The notes: a model not told the origin generated them from the sequence alone. DNA of 64,000 bases from Burkholderiaceae bacterium (GCA_004323695.1 SCRU01000059.1:1-64000), one strand, 5' to 3'. Shown: positions 1 through 10,882, counted from the stretch's first letter. Numbers and translations: made by a program.

Positions 1-2
1 CA

Positions 3-158
3 ATGAAGTGCATGGTGCCGATCCTCGGCACCATTTCAACAGACCGGGCCAACCCTCGCTTGCTTCGTCTGCTGGACAAGGCTGCTCAGCAACACGATGA
101 CCAGGTAATTGGAATCAATGAAACAGGTTATTCGCACTCCAGCTGCCGTCCCACCTGA
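3..158 (+). CDS. Possible short or 5'-truncated ORF at window edge
   Basis: An open frame not listed in the track runs from an ATG at base 3 to a TGA ending at 158. It may continue upstream of the window, so this could be only a gene's 3' end. The codons are GC-rich at third positions and the translation (VPILGTISTDRANPRL onward) looks protein-like. It overlaps the next gene by 41 bases. I do not recognise a family. Confidence 0.35.
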   Translation: MKCMVPILGTISTDRANPRLLRLLDKAAQQHDDQVIGINETGYSHSSCRPT

Positions 159-411
159 ACTCGTCATGAAAGCAGGACTGGCCAGACAACGCGCGCCAGG
201 CGCCGGCGTAAAGCCAATGGACGGCGTCGGGCAAGTGGCGCGCCGCAACGTCATGATCGACCCTGCGGGTCTGGAGATCCTGGAGAAGATCGGTGGCGGC
301 AATCTGTCGCTGGGCGTGCGCGAGGCCGCGCGACGGCTGCAAGAGAGCGGAGACACAGCCAAGTTCACGAAGAAGCGGCACGAGGCCCGCAAAAACAACG
401 TGAAAGGTTGA
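118..411 (+). CDS. Small ribbon-helix-helix-like protein
   Basis: This 97-residue basic protein holds the segment IDPAGLEIL...GGGNLSLGVREAARRL. That pattern is common in small plasmid and phage proteins of Burkholderiales thought to form ribbon-helix-helix DNA-binding dimers. I chose the ATG at 118 over the in-frame TTG at 109; no strong ribosome site precedes either. It ends just before the opposite-strand tRNA-Pro. A DNA-binding or regulatory role is inference from the pattern only; antisense ORFs in the track are shadows. Confidence 0.55.
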   Translation: MKQVIRTPAAVPPELVMKAGLARQRAPGAGVKPMDGVGQVARRNVMIDPAGLEILEKIGGGNLSLGVREAARRLQESGDTAKFTKKRHEARKNNVKG

Positions 412-416
412 ATTGG

Positions 417-493
417 TGGTCGGCGTGAAAGGATTCGAACCTTCGACCCCTTGCACCCCATGCAAGTGCGCTACCAGGCTGCGCTACACGCCG
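417..493 (-). tRNA. tRNA-Pro(GGG)
   Basis: This is a 77-nt cloverleaf with encoded CCA. The acceptor stem starts CGGCGTG, the anticodon stem is CTTGC/GCAAG with loop ATGGGGT (anticodon GGG), and the T loop is TTCGAAT. It lies 37 kb from the main tRNA array and looks canonical. The array itself carries tRNA-Pro(TGG), so the element has two proline acceptors. Confidence 0.93.
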
Positions 494-582
494 AGAGGCT
501 TTGAATTGTAGCGATGTCGGCCAGGTGTGTAAGCCGGTGCGAGTCGCCGCCTGTTCCGGTCGGCCGAACCATCAACCGATGC

Positions 583-1245
583 CTATCCCCGTACCCTGGT
601 CGTGTCGGTAGGCAAGACAATTTCGACATCCCCTTCGCGCGACAGATTCTCGGTGATTACACGAGCCCACTCGTTTACGCTCTGGTACGCCTTTACAAGC
701 CGGCCCTCGGTTGCGCGAAAAAGCAGTTTGGGCTCCCGGCCGTCCACTGAATTGTCATAGACGTATGAACGATCAGCCAACGTAGCGGCGATTATGCAGT
801 TGGCAATTGACTTGGAATACCGCGAGATAATCTTTGGAATCGGCACGTCATGGCCACCCTCCATCACTCGGCGGGCAACGCGAGCTGCATTGATGGATGG
901 GTTGTCGGTACCGACGAAAAACAACCGCACGAAGTAACCGGAGACCTTGGCCCTCTCGATGAAATCGAGCTTGTCGGGGGCTGACAGGACGGTCTCGAAG
1001 GCTATGCTCTCTTGGTGAGCCAGTGCATGTTCCCGCATCTGCACTGCCTTGTTTGCTGCAGCAAGGACAGCTTCGTTTGAGTTCCAGTCTCCATAAACAT
1101 CCCGAGCGATGTTGTCGGGATTGATGTAGGTGCAGCCGTCAATCCAGCGGTGCTGCAATACCTTGGTTGTCAAGGAAGTCTTGCCAGAGCCGTTAGGCCC
1201 AGCGACGACGATCAGGACCGGCCGCCGAGATGCCACGCTTGGCAC
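583..1245 (-). CDS. Zeta-toxin-like P-loop kinase
   Basis: The 220-residue product begins with a Walker A motif (AGPNGSGKT) followed by YINPDNIARD and an AFETVLS segment, the arrangement of zeta-type toxins and related kinases. Zeta toxins phosphorylate UDP-N-acetylglucosamine and block cell-wall synthesis; the substrate of this one is not shown by sequence. The track starts at 1299, but a GTG at 1245 has AAGG at good distance and follows the upstream stop by 14 bases, so I prefer it. The upstream small gene is a candidate antitoxin. The protein ends in VRG, which may be chance. Confidence 0.75.
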   Translation of the reverse strand: MPSVASRRPVLIVVAGPNGSGKTSLTTKVLQHRWIDGCTYINPDNIARDVYGDWNSNEAVLAAANKAVQMREHALAHQESIAFETVLSAPDKLDFIERAKVSGYFVRLFFVGTDNPSINAARVARRVMEGGHDVPIPKIISRYSKSIANCIIAATLADRSYVYDNSVDGREPKLLFRATEGRLVKAYQSVNEWARVITENLSREGDVEIVLPTDTTRVRG

Positions 1246-1259
1246 ATCATCCTTGGAAA

Positions 1260-1472
1260 TCAGGCGAAGGCTGGCGCATCGCGAAAGCGGCCATGGCATC
1301 CGAGGCGCTCCTCGATCAACTCGGCCGCCTGGGCGCGCAGGCCGCGCATCAGCGCAGCATCTGAGACTGAAGCCTTGGCATTGGCTTCGGCGGCCACGCT
1401 GCCCATCAACTCCTCAAGCTGCTCGTCGGAAGGTTCCTGCGAGCAGTCCAGTAAATCGATCACTCCATTCAT
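1260..1472 (-). CDS. Small acidic protein, candidate antitoxin
   Basis: A 70-residue, mostly helical acidic protein lies immediately upstream of the zeta-like kinase on the same strand, 14 bases before its likely start. The ATG at 1472 has AAGGAG seven bases upstream, so I chose it over the track start at 1514. It does not resemble the classic epsilon antitoxin to my eye. The antitoxin role is inferred from size and position. Confidence 0.6.
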   Translation of the reverse strand: MNGVIDLLDCSQEPSDEQLEELMGSVAAEANAKASVSDAALMRGLRAQAAELIEERLGCHGRFRDAPAFA

Positions 1473-1574
1473 GATGCCACTCCTTGGCTTGTATGGTTCG
1501 ATTTTAAGGCACATTGAAGATTTCGGCGTGCTCTTATTTCTTTGGTGCTTCGCCGGGCCTGCTGGTTCTGCGAT

Positions 1575-2354
1575 TCAAGGGTGCATTCCACGCTCCCCTG
1601 TGGGCCATACCTCTGCGGTTGCTTCGAACGGAACCAGCATCTCTTCGGCTTCGAGCTCTCGGCTCTCGCTGTTGTGAATTGCGACATGCTCGATGGCGGC
1701 CATGGCGCTTTCTCGCGTAACGAAGTCGGTTGTCTCAGAACCGTCGGAGGTTGTATTGATTGTAGCGGCGCGAGGCTCGGCCTGAGCCTCAGTTTCAAGT
1801 TGGATCAGCGCACCACGCACTGCATCGCAAATTCGGTTCAGGCAGTCGTACTCAGGGTTGGACTCGCGTGCCTTTTCGTCCACAATGTGCCACCACTCCT
1901 CACAGAATATCTCTGACAGTAGATTGCCGTGATCCCAGCAGGAGATTGGAGATTCACAATGCCGAAGTTCATCAAGCGAATCGAAGAGTTGGCGCGCTTC
2001 GTCTTTGCCAAGAGACCCAAACTCGAGTGCAGATCCAGTTTGACCGCCACGACGTCGTTCGCGAATGGTTTCCCTTGCGAGCTTCTCCAGCGCCTCGGCA
2101 CTGAATCGAGTTGGCTCAAGGTTTTTCCCTGAGGCCAGGTTCTGAATGAGATAGTCGTTATCGCACTTGCAAAAAAACTGTGCGAGGGTATTGTTCCCCA
2201 TAGCACCCCAATAGGATGCCCAGGCCCTCCCCCAGCACTCGATATTGATGCGCCCTTTCCCAGGGTCAAGGTCGTCGAGCGTGACGCGGATTGGATCGAG
2301 TCTAGGCACAGCGGTGATGCGCACAATGCGGACCATGCCAGATTCGACCTTCAT
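1575..2354 (-). CDS. Phage-type conserved hypothetical protein
   Basis: The 259-residue product has an N-terminal half with CWGRAWASYWGAMG and a CDNDYLIQNL segment, a combination I associate with orphan proteins of temperate phages. The C-terminal half is acidic and of low complexity. No catalytic motif is evident. It sits between the toxin module and gyrB on the same strand, but 230 bases downstream of zeta's promoter side, so operon membership is uncertain. Confidence 0.6.
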   Translation of the reverse strand: MKVESGMVRIVRITAVPRLDPIRVTLDDLDPGKGRINIECWGRAWASYWGAMGNNTLAQFFCKCDNDYLIQNLASGKNLEPTRFSAEALEKLARETIRERRRGGQTGSALEFGSLGKDEARQLFDSLDELRHCESPISCWDHGNLLSEIFCEEWWHIVDEKARESNPEYDCLNRICDAVRGALIQLETEAQAEPRAATINTTSDGSETTDFVTRESAMAAIEHVAIHNSESRELEAEEMLVPFEATAEVWPTGERGMHP

Positions 2355-2404
2355 AGCGCACCACCTTCAGAGTTCGTAACTTGATTCATACGCTGGATGA
2401 CACC

Positions 2405-4531
<2,127 letters not shown>

Positions 4532-4621
4532 TCAACACGGATTAATTACGTCTAGGTTAATTCCAACATCATTCAGAAATTGCGGGCATGACGCTTCGCC
4601 ATCAACTTTCGCCAAATTCAA

Positions 4622-4786
4622 ATGAACATTTCACACATGATCGTCTCATCGCTCATTCATGGGCTTGTCTATTCATCGATCTGGAAGGTGATGCGCGGCC
4701 TGCCCATACCGGTTGCTATTGCCGTGGCGGTTGTGGGCGTCGGCGCAACCTATGCGGTCACGCGCATCTTGTCCAAGCGCCGGTAG
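4622..4786 (+). CDS. 54-residue predicted membrane peptide
   Basis: This ORF is absent from the track because of its size. It encodes a 54-residue peptide with a hydrophobic stretch (PIPVAIAVAVVGVGATYAV) followed by a positively charged end (LSKRR), which predicts a single inner-membrane helix. The overlapping track ORF at 4588 has an unlikely composition and is a shadow. The ribosome site is weak. It could be a holin-like or regulatory small membrane protein; nothing in the neighbourhood decides this. Confidence 0.5.
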   Translation: MNISHMIVSSLIHGLVYSSIWKVMRGLPIPVAIAVAVVGVGATYAVTRILSKRR

Positions 4787-4826
4787 CGAGAATCACCTGA
4801 CTCAACCGAAGGAACAGGAGTTTCAG

Positions 4827-5180
4827 ATGGAACAAACCACCCACACCAAAGGTCCGTTGGAGTTTCAAGTCCTTGGAACAGATGGCTCTCAGGCTTTGAT
4901 AGTCGAAGAAGACGGAACCACGGTTGCCTATCTCTCGGCAAGCCAGAACAGCACCGCCCACGCCTCTCTCGAAGCGAATGTCCGCCTTTTTGCGATGGCA
5001 AACGTCTTGCTGGATGAACTGACGTCGCTTGAGAAGGCCATTCGCGAGGCAAAACTCAGCGATGCCGCCGACTTGCTGGTCCATGCAAAAAAAGCAAGGG
5101 CGGCAATTGGCAGAGCGTTGGGGCCACAGAAATCCGAAGCGACTCCGACTCAAGACGAATTGCTCCGCAACTCGATGTGA
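4827..5180 (+). CDS. Hypothetical protein, 117 residues
   Basis: The product starts with a predicted beta-rich part (GPLEFQVLGTDGSQALIVEE...TVAYLSAS) followed by a helical part (NVLLDELTSLEKAIREAKL) and a second helix with a lysine-rich turn. The ATG at 4827 has an AGGAG upstream and is preferred to the track start at 4713. It opens a plus-strand run that continues with the nuclease and helicase. I do not recognise a family. Confidence 0.75.
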   Translation: MEQTTHTKGPLEFQVLGTDGSQALIVEEDGTTVAYLSASQNSTAHASLEANVRLFAMANVLLDELTSLEKAIREAKLSDAADLLVHAKKARAAIGRALGPQKSEATPTQDELLRNSM

Positions 5181-5222
5181 TGAAGTTGATTGGAAAAAAT
5201 GAACCACGCGCAGTAATTCGTC

Positions 5223-5621
5223 ATGATCGATTCCCCCCTTTTCGAACAACACGTGGAACCCACAGCCGTCCTTCGGGACGCCGCCGATATCCTGGCTGGC
5301 TTCAGGTTCCGCTTTGCCAGTGAAGTAGACCTTCAAGATGGAATTAACCAGGCTCTTTTCCTGCGTGGAATCGGGTTCACTCGTGAGAAGGCGTTAACCC
5401 AGCGGGACCGCCCCGACTTCTTGTTGTCCACTGGCGTGGCCATTGAAGTCAAAGTGGCCGGCTCACTCTCCGATTTGATCCGCCAATGTAGCCGGTACGC
5501 CGAGCACCCTGACGTGACAGCGGTGCTTGCCGTTGGGACGCCGAGTTGGCTCAATCGAGTGCCGCAGCAGCTGGCCAGCAAGCCATTGCTCGGCCTGCGC
5601 ATCACGGCCAGCCTGTTCTGA
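5223..5621 (+). CDS. PD-(D/E)XK-type nuclease-like protein
   Basis: The 132-residue protein carries PDFLL (Asp65), IEVKV (Glu75, Lys77) and an upstream Glu in FASEVDLQDGI, which together fit a minimal PD-(D/E)XK active site. Enzymes of this fold cut or resolve DNA using divalent metal. Its stop is two bases before the ATG of the SNF2-like helicase, so the two are almost certainly co-translated and may act together on DNA. The fold is inferred from motif spacing; a small restriction or recombination nuclease is the likeliest type. Confidence 0.65.
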   Translation: MIDSPLFEQHVEPTAVLRDAADILAGFRFRFASEVDLQDGINQALFLRGIGFTREKALTQRDRPDFLLSTGVAIEVKVAGSLSDLIRQCSRYAEHPDVTAVLAVGTPSWLNRVPQQLASKPLLGLRITASLF

Positions 5622-5623
5622 TC

Positions 5624-7408
5624 ATGGCCAAGCAGGCGCAAAGACTGTTCGGGGCCATCACGCTGGAAGGTGGATTCTGGCGCATCGAGTGCGAGGCCCA
5701 TGTGCGCTCGCGGCTCAAGAGGATGTTCCCCCAAGTGAATCAGCGTGCCGGCGATGTAGTGATGCTGTCCGACAGCGACGAAAATTCCAGGGAGTTGCTT
5801 TGGTTCACCGAGCGTTTCCCGATGAAGGTGACGCCACTGAAGTGGATGCGCCAGCGCGCCGCAGGTCATATCGAGTCTGAGAACAGGGTAATCGAGCTGC
5901 TGGCGCACCGGCGCCTGCTTGAGGATTTCGAACTAGCCAAACCGCCCCGCGACTACCAGCGCGAGGCCATCATGCTGGCCATGCTCAAAGGAGGCCTGCT
6001 CCTGGCGGACGATCCGGGAATCGGCAAGACCGTGACCGCCATTTGCGGTATGTCGCGACAGCAGCATCTTCCCGCCCTGGTCGTAACCTTATCCCATCTG
6101 ACCAATCAGTGGCGGAAAAAAATCAGCGAATTCGCGCCTGGCCTGAATGTGCATACCCTCAAGAGCGGCCGGCCCTACGACCTGTTGCCCAAGGCAAAAT
6201 GCCGCCGCAAGCAACAGCCTGAACTCTTCGCTGATGACCCCACCACAAGCCCCAAGCTCCCAGACGTCATCATCAGCAACTACCACAAGCTCCATGGCTG
6301 GTCGGATGTGCTCGCCGGCCTGGTGCGCTTCGTTGCGTTCGATGAAGTGCAGGAACTGCGCCATACCGACTCGAACAAATACGCCGCTGCCCGCCATATC
6401 GCGAGCAAGGCCGATTTGCGCTTGGGGCTGTCAGCCACTCCCATCTACAACATGGGTGAGGAATTTCACAGCGTTATCGAAGTTCTTTTGCCGGGCGCGC
6501 TCGGCACACGGGAAGAATTCCTGCGCGAGTGGTGCGTTGACGATCAGCGTATCAAGGACCCCAAGGCGTTCGGCGCGCATCTGCGCCGCGAAGGGATCAT
6601 GCTGCGGCGCACTCGCAAGGATGTCGGGCGCGAGTTGCCACCTTGCCAGATCGTTCCGCACACGATCAACAGCGACCGCCGCGAACTGGAGAAAATCCGG
6701 AGCACAGCGGCCGAACTGGCTCGCGTGATCCTGGCAAGCCAACAAGCGTTCCAAGGACAGAAATTCAGGGCCAGCCAGGAGTTCGACGCGCTCATGCGCC
6801 AGGCCACAGGGATCGCCAAAGCACCCTTCGTGGCCGAGTTCGTGAAAATGCTCATGGCCTCCGAAGAGAAGGTGATCGTGTACGCCTGGCACCGGGAGGT
6901 CTACACGATCCTGCAAGAGCAGTTGCGTGAATTCAACCCCCTGATGTTCACCGGCAGCGAGTCCGCAAAGCAAAAGGAAGAAGCCAAGCAGGCTTTCATC
7001 CATGGCGATTGCCGGATCTTGCTGATGTCGCTTCGCGCCGGTGCCGGCACCGACGGCCTGCAAAGCGTCTGCAAGGTCGGTGTGTTTGCCGAACTCGACT
7101 GGAGCCCGAGCGTGCATCATCAGTGCATCACCCGCTTTTGGCGCGACGAGCAAGATGAGCCATCAATGGCCTATTTCCTGTTGTCAGAGGATGGCTCGGA
7201 CCCGATCGTCTCGGAAATCGTCGGTGTCAAGAAGGGTCAAGTCGAAGGGGTCACCGACCCAGATGCGGCGCTGATCGAGTCACTTGAAACTGACCCAGGG
7301 AACATGAAAATGCTTGCCCGTGCTTACCTGGAAAAATTGGGTGAGCCTATCCCCGCCGAATCGAAAAACCAATCCGTAGCTCAGGAATCGGCAGCGGAAC
7401 TCGTTTAA
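5624..7408 (+). CDS. SNF2-like superfamily 2 DNA translocase/helicase
   Basis: The 594-residue product has helicase motif I ADDPGIGKT (residues 128-136), motif II DEVQ in FVAFDEVQEL, motif III LSATP, and late motifs including LLMSLRAGAGTDGLQ and QCITRFWRDEQ, the order seen in SNF2-type translocases. The N-terminal 100 residues are a small accessory domain. I chose the ATG at 5624 because it follows the nuclease stop by two bases; the track start lies inside the nuclease gene. It probably remodels DNA or protein-DNA complexes together with the upstream nuclease. Confidence 0.85.
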   Translation: MAKQAQRLFGAITLEGGFWRIECEAHVRSRLKRMFPQVNQRAGDVVMLSDSDENSRELLWFTERFPMKVTPLKWMRQRAAGHIESENRVIELLAHRRLLEDFELAKPPRDYQREAIMLAMLKGGLLLADDPGIGKTVTAICGMSRQQHLPALVVTLSHLTNQWRKKISEFAPGLNVHTLKSGRPYDLLPKAKCRRKQQPELFADDPTTSPKLPDVIISNYHKLHGWSDVLAGLVRFVAFDEVQELRHTDSNKYAAARHIASKADLRLGLSATPIYNMGEEFHSVIEVLLPGALGTREEFLREWCVDDQRIKDPKAFGAHLRREGIMLRRTRKDVGRELPPCQIVPHTINSDRRELEKIRSTAAELARVILASQQAFQGQKFRASQEFDALMRQATGIAKAPFVAEFVKMLMASEEKVIVYAWHREVYTILQEQLREFNPLMFTGSESAKQKEEAKQAFIHGDCRILLMSLRAGAGTDGLQSVCKVGVFAELDWSPSVHHQCITRFWRDEQDEPSMAYFLLSEDGSDPIVSEIVGVKKGQVEGVTDPDAALIESLETDPGNMKMLARAYLEKLGEPIPAESKNQSVAQESAAELV

Positions 7409-7431
7409 GTGGCAATAACAGGAAAAGATCC

Positions 7432-7983
7432 ATGACTTCAACTGCCGCAACACCTCTCCAAACAGGCCAAATTGTCGAACTGCGATTTCCAACCATGCTG
7501 CGCAAAATGTGGTCTGGCGGCGAAGTGCAGGCTTGGCTTGATGCGCTGCCTCCGATGTACCACTCGCCTTTTGCAGCTGGCGTCCAGCAAACCAAGACTG
7601 CGAACGCCCCTGAACTGCCCGAAGCGTTCCACCCGGACGCCTCTCATGTGCCACCTGAATATCGCGATGGCTGGAATGCCTGCCACAAGGTGTTCACGGC
7701 TGCAAAGACCCGCCGGGCTTTTGAAATCGCCGACGAGGCGATGTTCGAACTTCTGCTCTGCCATTGCCTCGCCGCACACGAACGCCATGCATTGCTTGGC
7801 CTAGTCGAAAAGTCGGTGCTAGGACTGGTTGATGAATCTGGCGTGGAAACGCGAACTCTTGCCCAGGCCGATCCTGCCATCGTCGAATCTTTCAACTGGC
7901 TATGTGCCCGTGGCTATGTCGAGATTGGTCGCGACAACCACGGCGAACACATTGTGGTCCTGCACCGGCTTGGCGAAGAATGA
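7432..7983 (+). CDS. Hypothetical protein, 183 residues
   Basis: The product has a central VPPEYRDGWNACHKVF segment, a pattern that recurs in phage orphan proteins, and a C-terminal half predicted as a small winged-helix-like fold (SFNWLCARGYVEIGRDNHGEHIVVL). AGGAAAAG precedes the ATG. It follows the helicase by 23 bases and is probably in the same transcript. Function is unknown. Confidence 0.75.
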   Translation: MTSTAATPLQTGQIVELRFPTMLRKMWSGGEVQAWLDALPPMYHSPFAAGVQQTKTANAPELPEAFHPDASHVPPEYRDGWNACHKVFTAAKTRRAFEIADEAMFELLLCHCLAAHERHALLGLVEKSVLGLVDESGVETRTLAQADPAIVESFNWLCARGYVEIGRDNHGEHIVVLHRLGEE

Positions 7984-8028
7984 CCCTACACAAAACCTCA
8001 CCTCCAAAACGAGCAAGGAAAGAAACGT

Positions 8029-8346
8029 ATGAACTTCGACATGGAAAAAGATATTTTTGCAGAGCAACCCTATGGCAAGTTGGCCTTAAAGAAATTGGCT
8101 CCTGTTCCAGCGAACTTTCGATTGTATGAAGCTGGGTGGCTAGGCAAACGCCATGAAGATTGGAATGTGATGGAAGTCACAGGAGCAGAGTTTCGTGTGG
8201 CGAAAACTGGTCCGAACAAAGGCAAGTTGTCGATCAAGGTCAAGGGAACGCAACGTAGCACACACGTCACTCGGGAAGAGATTGCTGTTGCAGCCACTGC
8301 CCAGACAGAAAAGGTGCCTGCAATCGGTTTCGGCTCGTTGCTGTAA
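8029..8346 (+). CDS. Hypothetical protein, 105 residues
   Basis: A small basic protein with a predicted beta-strand core (WNVMEVTGAEFRVAKTGPNKGKLSIKVKG), reminiscent of small single-domain nucleic-acid-associated proteins but with no diagnostic motif. AAGGAAAGAAACGT precedes the ATG. Its TAA overlaps the ATG of the next gene by one base, so translation is probably coupled. Confidence 0.75.
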   Translation: MNFDMEKDIFAEQPYGKLALKKLAPVPANFRLYEAGWLGKRHEDWNVMEVTGAEFRVAKTGPNKGKLSIKVKGTQRSTHVTREEIAVAATAQTEKVPAIGFGSLL

Positions 8347-9110
8347 TGTCGAGCGACCTTTATCACGGTGGTGGTCGAGTGGTTGGCGCACTTGCCTTAT
8401 CAGTTTTGTTCGCATTCACTGGTGCCCAGGCCTGCGCAGACTCGGTTCCCCCGCCCCCTACCAACGCTGAAGCCCAGGCAGCCTATGCCAGGTTCGCTGT
8501 GTCCTTTGTTACCCGACTGATCAAAACAGGGTTGCCGTACAAGATGACCAGCGAGCACCTGGCCGAGATCAACGCCTGGGCTCACAGCATGACGCTGGGC
8601 GACTGCGGCCCGCTCAACGATACGGACTCGGACCCTTTCGCGCCCGAAGGCACTCCCCCTCCTCCCCTGGTCTACAACTGCACGTGGGAAAACGGCGCGG
8701 GGGTGAGCTTCACCAGGGTTGCGAACACCGGGGCGTGGAGGATCAGCGACGACGCGACGGCAGCGCAAGGCGCCGGGGCAGTGCTGGACGGCAAGCCGCG
8801 CGAGGAAGAGAAAGTCGTGTCGGTACCAATTTTGCCGTCATCGACCGATGACGACTCCAACGGTTCCTCTTCCGGGTCAAAGCCAATACAGTCATCACAA
8901 CCTGAGGCGGCATCGCCACCAGCCCCCACCTACCTGACCGCAAGCAGATTCAATTCATTGCACTCGTTCTCGCCAGCGGAATTGATGGCCATGCCAAGCC
9001 CATACATCCCGCCAAGTGCTGCGCCGGCGGCGACGTCGCGGTTGCCTGGAGCGAATAGTCAGGGCAACGCAGGTCAGATGCCAACTCCATTCGCCCGCAG
9101 AGCGAAATAG
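8346..9110 (+). CDS. Predicted secreted protein with proline/serine-rich tail
   Basis: The 254-residue product has a signal peptide (VVGALALSVLFAFTGAQACA, cleavage near ACA/DS) after a short basic start. The mature N-terminal part holds a cysteine pair region around GDCGPL and NCTWENG, suggesting a disulfide in the periplasm. The second half is a serine, proline and glutamine-rich low-complexity tail with no motif. Start and stop overlap the previous gene as TAATG. Function is unknown; a periplasmic or surface role is inferred. Confidence 0.7.
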   Translation: MSSDLYHGGGRVVGALALSVLFAFTGAQACADSVPPPPTNAEAQAAYARFAVSFVTRLIKTGLPYKMTSEHLAEINAWAHSMTLGDCGPLNDTDSDPFAPEGTPPPPLVYNCTWENGAGVSFTRVANTGAWRISDDATAAQGAGAVLDGKPREEEKVVSVPILPSSTDDDSNGSSSGSKPIQSSQPEAASPPAPTYLTASRFNSLHSFSPAELMAMPSPYIPPSAAPAATSRLPGANSQGNAGQMPTPFARRAK

Positions 9111-9211
9111 TCGCCGAGCCCCAGATATTCATGGTTTGAGAAAAATTAAGGTTTCGGTTCGTGTCAAAGTATCATCGCGGAATCATTTTGTAGATCAACT
9201 ACTATTCCATT

Positions 9212-9799
9212 GTGAGCTTGATAAGCGTCAAAACCTTGGATTTGGTCGATGCAGCCCTTGACTGGGCGGTCATCGTCGCCGAGCACGGGAGTTACGACCC
9301 GAACAAGCCAGAGCACGTTGCGCATTTCCTTGAATGTCGCAGTGGGCATCCGATGCACCAGCAGGCTCGGTATTCCGAGCGGTGGGACCACGCCGGCCCG
9401 ATCATCGCACGTGAAGGCATTGACTTCCATCAGATCAAGCACCACCCCTACGGAATCTATGAGTACCGAGCAGACAGAGCGGCGCTACCAGGCGCTGTGG
9501 TAGTGGCACGGCCAATGTTGCAGGGCCCTGGGCGCTGGGTACGGGTTCCAAAGCCGCCAGGTCCCAACGAAGGTAAATGGCTGGCACGAATGGCTGTCGA
9601 CCATCACCCCTTCGGTTGGTCAAAAAACGACTTCATGAGCCCAACCCCGCTCATCGCGGCCATGCGTTGCTATGTCGCGTCGAAATTTGGGGAATCAGTA
9701 CAAGTGCCAGAGGAGCTATTGAATGATGCCAGATCAATTCAGTTGTCTGATGAAGTAGTTTCAGAGAATGCGGAATCGCCCGCCGCGCCACGGCCGTAA
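9212..9799 (+). CDS. NinX-like (DUF2591) phage protein
   Basis: The 195-residue product has the NinX layout: an N-terminal LDLVDAALDWAVIVAEHG, then SERWDHAGPIIAREGIDF, and a C-terminal LIAAMRCYVASKFG followed by a VPEEL segment. NinX-type proteins are encoded in the nin region of lambdoid phages and have no settled function. The GTG at 9212 starts it; no clear ribosome site precedes. The protein ends in APRP, close to the PRG tails found elsewhere in this window. Confidence 0.75.
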   Translation: MSLISVKTLDLVDAALDWAVIVAEHGSYDPNKPEHVAHFLECRSGHPMHQQARYSERWDHAGPIIAREGIDFHQIKHHPYGIYEYRADRAALPGAVVVARPMLQGPGRWVRVPKPPGPNEGKWLARMAVDHHPFGWSKNDFMSPTPLIAAMRCYVASKFGESVQVPEELLNDARSIQLSDEVVSENAESPAAPRP

Positions 9800-9828
9800 C
9801 GAATTAGCACCTTACAAGGAGCAAGAAA

Positions 9829-10245
9829 ATGGATGCCCCACACGCCCCACAAGAAGACTTCAAATACATGAACGCCGAGGAGGCGACAAAGGCGGTTGAA
9901 GGCGTTCTGTTGTCATCAATGAAAAAATCGTGGCCGCAGGCACATACTTGCTGCGTCGTTCTTTGGGGCGAGCGCCCAGGAGTCGGAGTCCGGGTGGCCG
10001 AAGTATCTTTCGTTTCGGAAGACGGGAAAGCCGGGATCTCCAGCATGGACTGCGACAGTTCAACACTTCTGTTGTGCGCTCTTGCTGAGCGGTCTATCCT
10101 CGCTCGCATGGTCTGCACTGGCTACAACGACAGTGAGCAAGCGCTGGAGGTGGAAGACGCCGACGCGGCCATGCTTGAAGAATTGAACAAGGATGCTCCG
10201 GCGAGCCCGGTTGCAGCGACTGCCGAAAGTGCCCCAACCAATTGA
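9829..10245 (+). CDS. Hypothetical protein, 138 residues
   Basis: An acidic protein with a mixed alpha/beta N-terminal domain (THCCVVLWGERPGVGVRVAEV) and an acidic, alanine-rich tail. AAGGAG lies seven bases before the ATG. It lies 29 bases after the NinX-like gene and eight bases before the next start, so the three form an operon. No family recognised. Confidence 0.7.
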   Translation: MDAPHAPQEDFKYMNAEEATKAVEGVLLSSMKKSWPQAHTCCVVLWGERPGVGVRVAEVSFVSEDGKAGISSMDCDSSTLLLCALAERSILARMVCTGYNDSEQALEVEDADAAMLEELNKDAPASPVAATAESAPTN

Positions 10246-10253
10246 GAGAGCCC

Positions 10254-10859
10254 ATGGCGAATGACAAGCCGCGCGGCCCTGGCTATGAGCGCATCCACCT
10301 CATTCAAGATGATGTGCTGGAGAGGCTGGTCAGCCAATTCATGAATCGATCACCATTGGCATGGCCAGTGGTTTCTGCTCGCAAAGTACACCAGATCTGG
10401 AGTCAGTTCATCGACACCGGGCGTGTGAGTGACGAAATGCGGCTGCAGGAAGTTTTGGATACCATGCTGCAAAGTCTGGCTCACCTGCGCATTGCAAACA
10501 TCGTTTCCGGCCACGAACAGCAGAGTCCTGAATCGTTACTGGAGGATCGACTTCCAGCAGATCGGATCGAGGAATTTTGTGACTGGCTCATTGACGAAGA
10601 CTCAGGGCACTGGCGGATCAGCGACTACGGTGTTGGGCCATTGACCGACGCGATAGCGCTTGCCTTCGAAACTCGCACTCCAGAGGAGAGGCTGAAATAC
10701 ATGGATCGTGCGCTTCACGTCACGCACATGCGCGGAGACCTGTCGAGTCTCTTCATCGAGGGTGGCAGAGTAGCCATGATCGAGATCGACTGTTTGGTGC
10801 CGGGCGACGATGCGACCGATGAGTGTTCTGGCCGCGGTATCACCAGCGACAAACCTTGA
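10254..10859 (+). CDS. Hypothetical protein, 201 residues
   Basis: The product is helical and acidic, with no catalytic motif. I chose the ATG at 10254, which follows a GAGAG sequence, over the track's TTG at 10242 inside the previous gene's end. It closes the plus-strand run and converges on the HipA-like gene. Function unknown. Confidence 0.7.
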   Translation: MANDKPRGPGYERIHLIQDDVLERLVSQFMNRSPLAWPVVSARKVHQIWSQFIDTGRVSDEMRLQEVLDTMLQSLAHLRIANIVSGHEQQSPESLLEDRLPADRIEEFCDWLIDEDSGHWRISDYGVGPLTDAIALAFETRTPEERLKYMDRALHVTHMRGDLSSLFIEGGRVAMIEIDCLVPGDDATDECSGRGITSDKP

Positions 10860-10882
10860 CTTGACGACGCTGGCAGTTGCCA

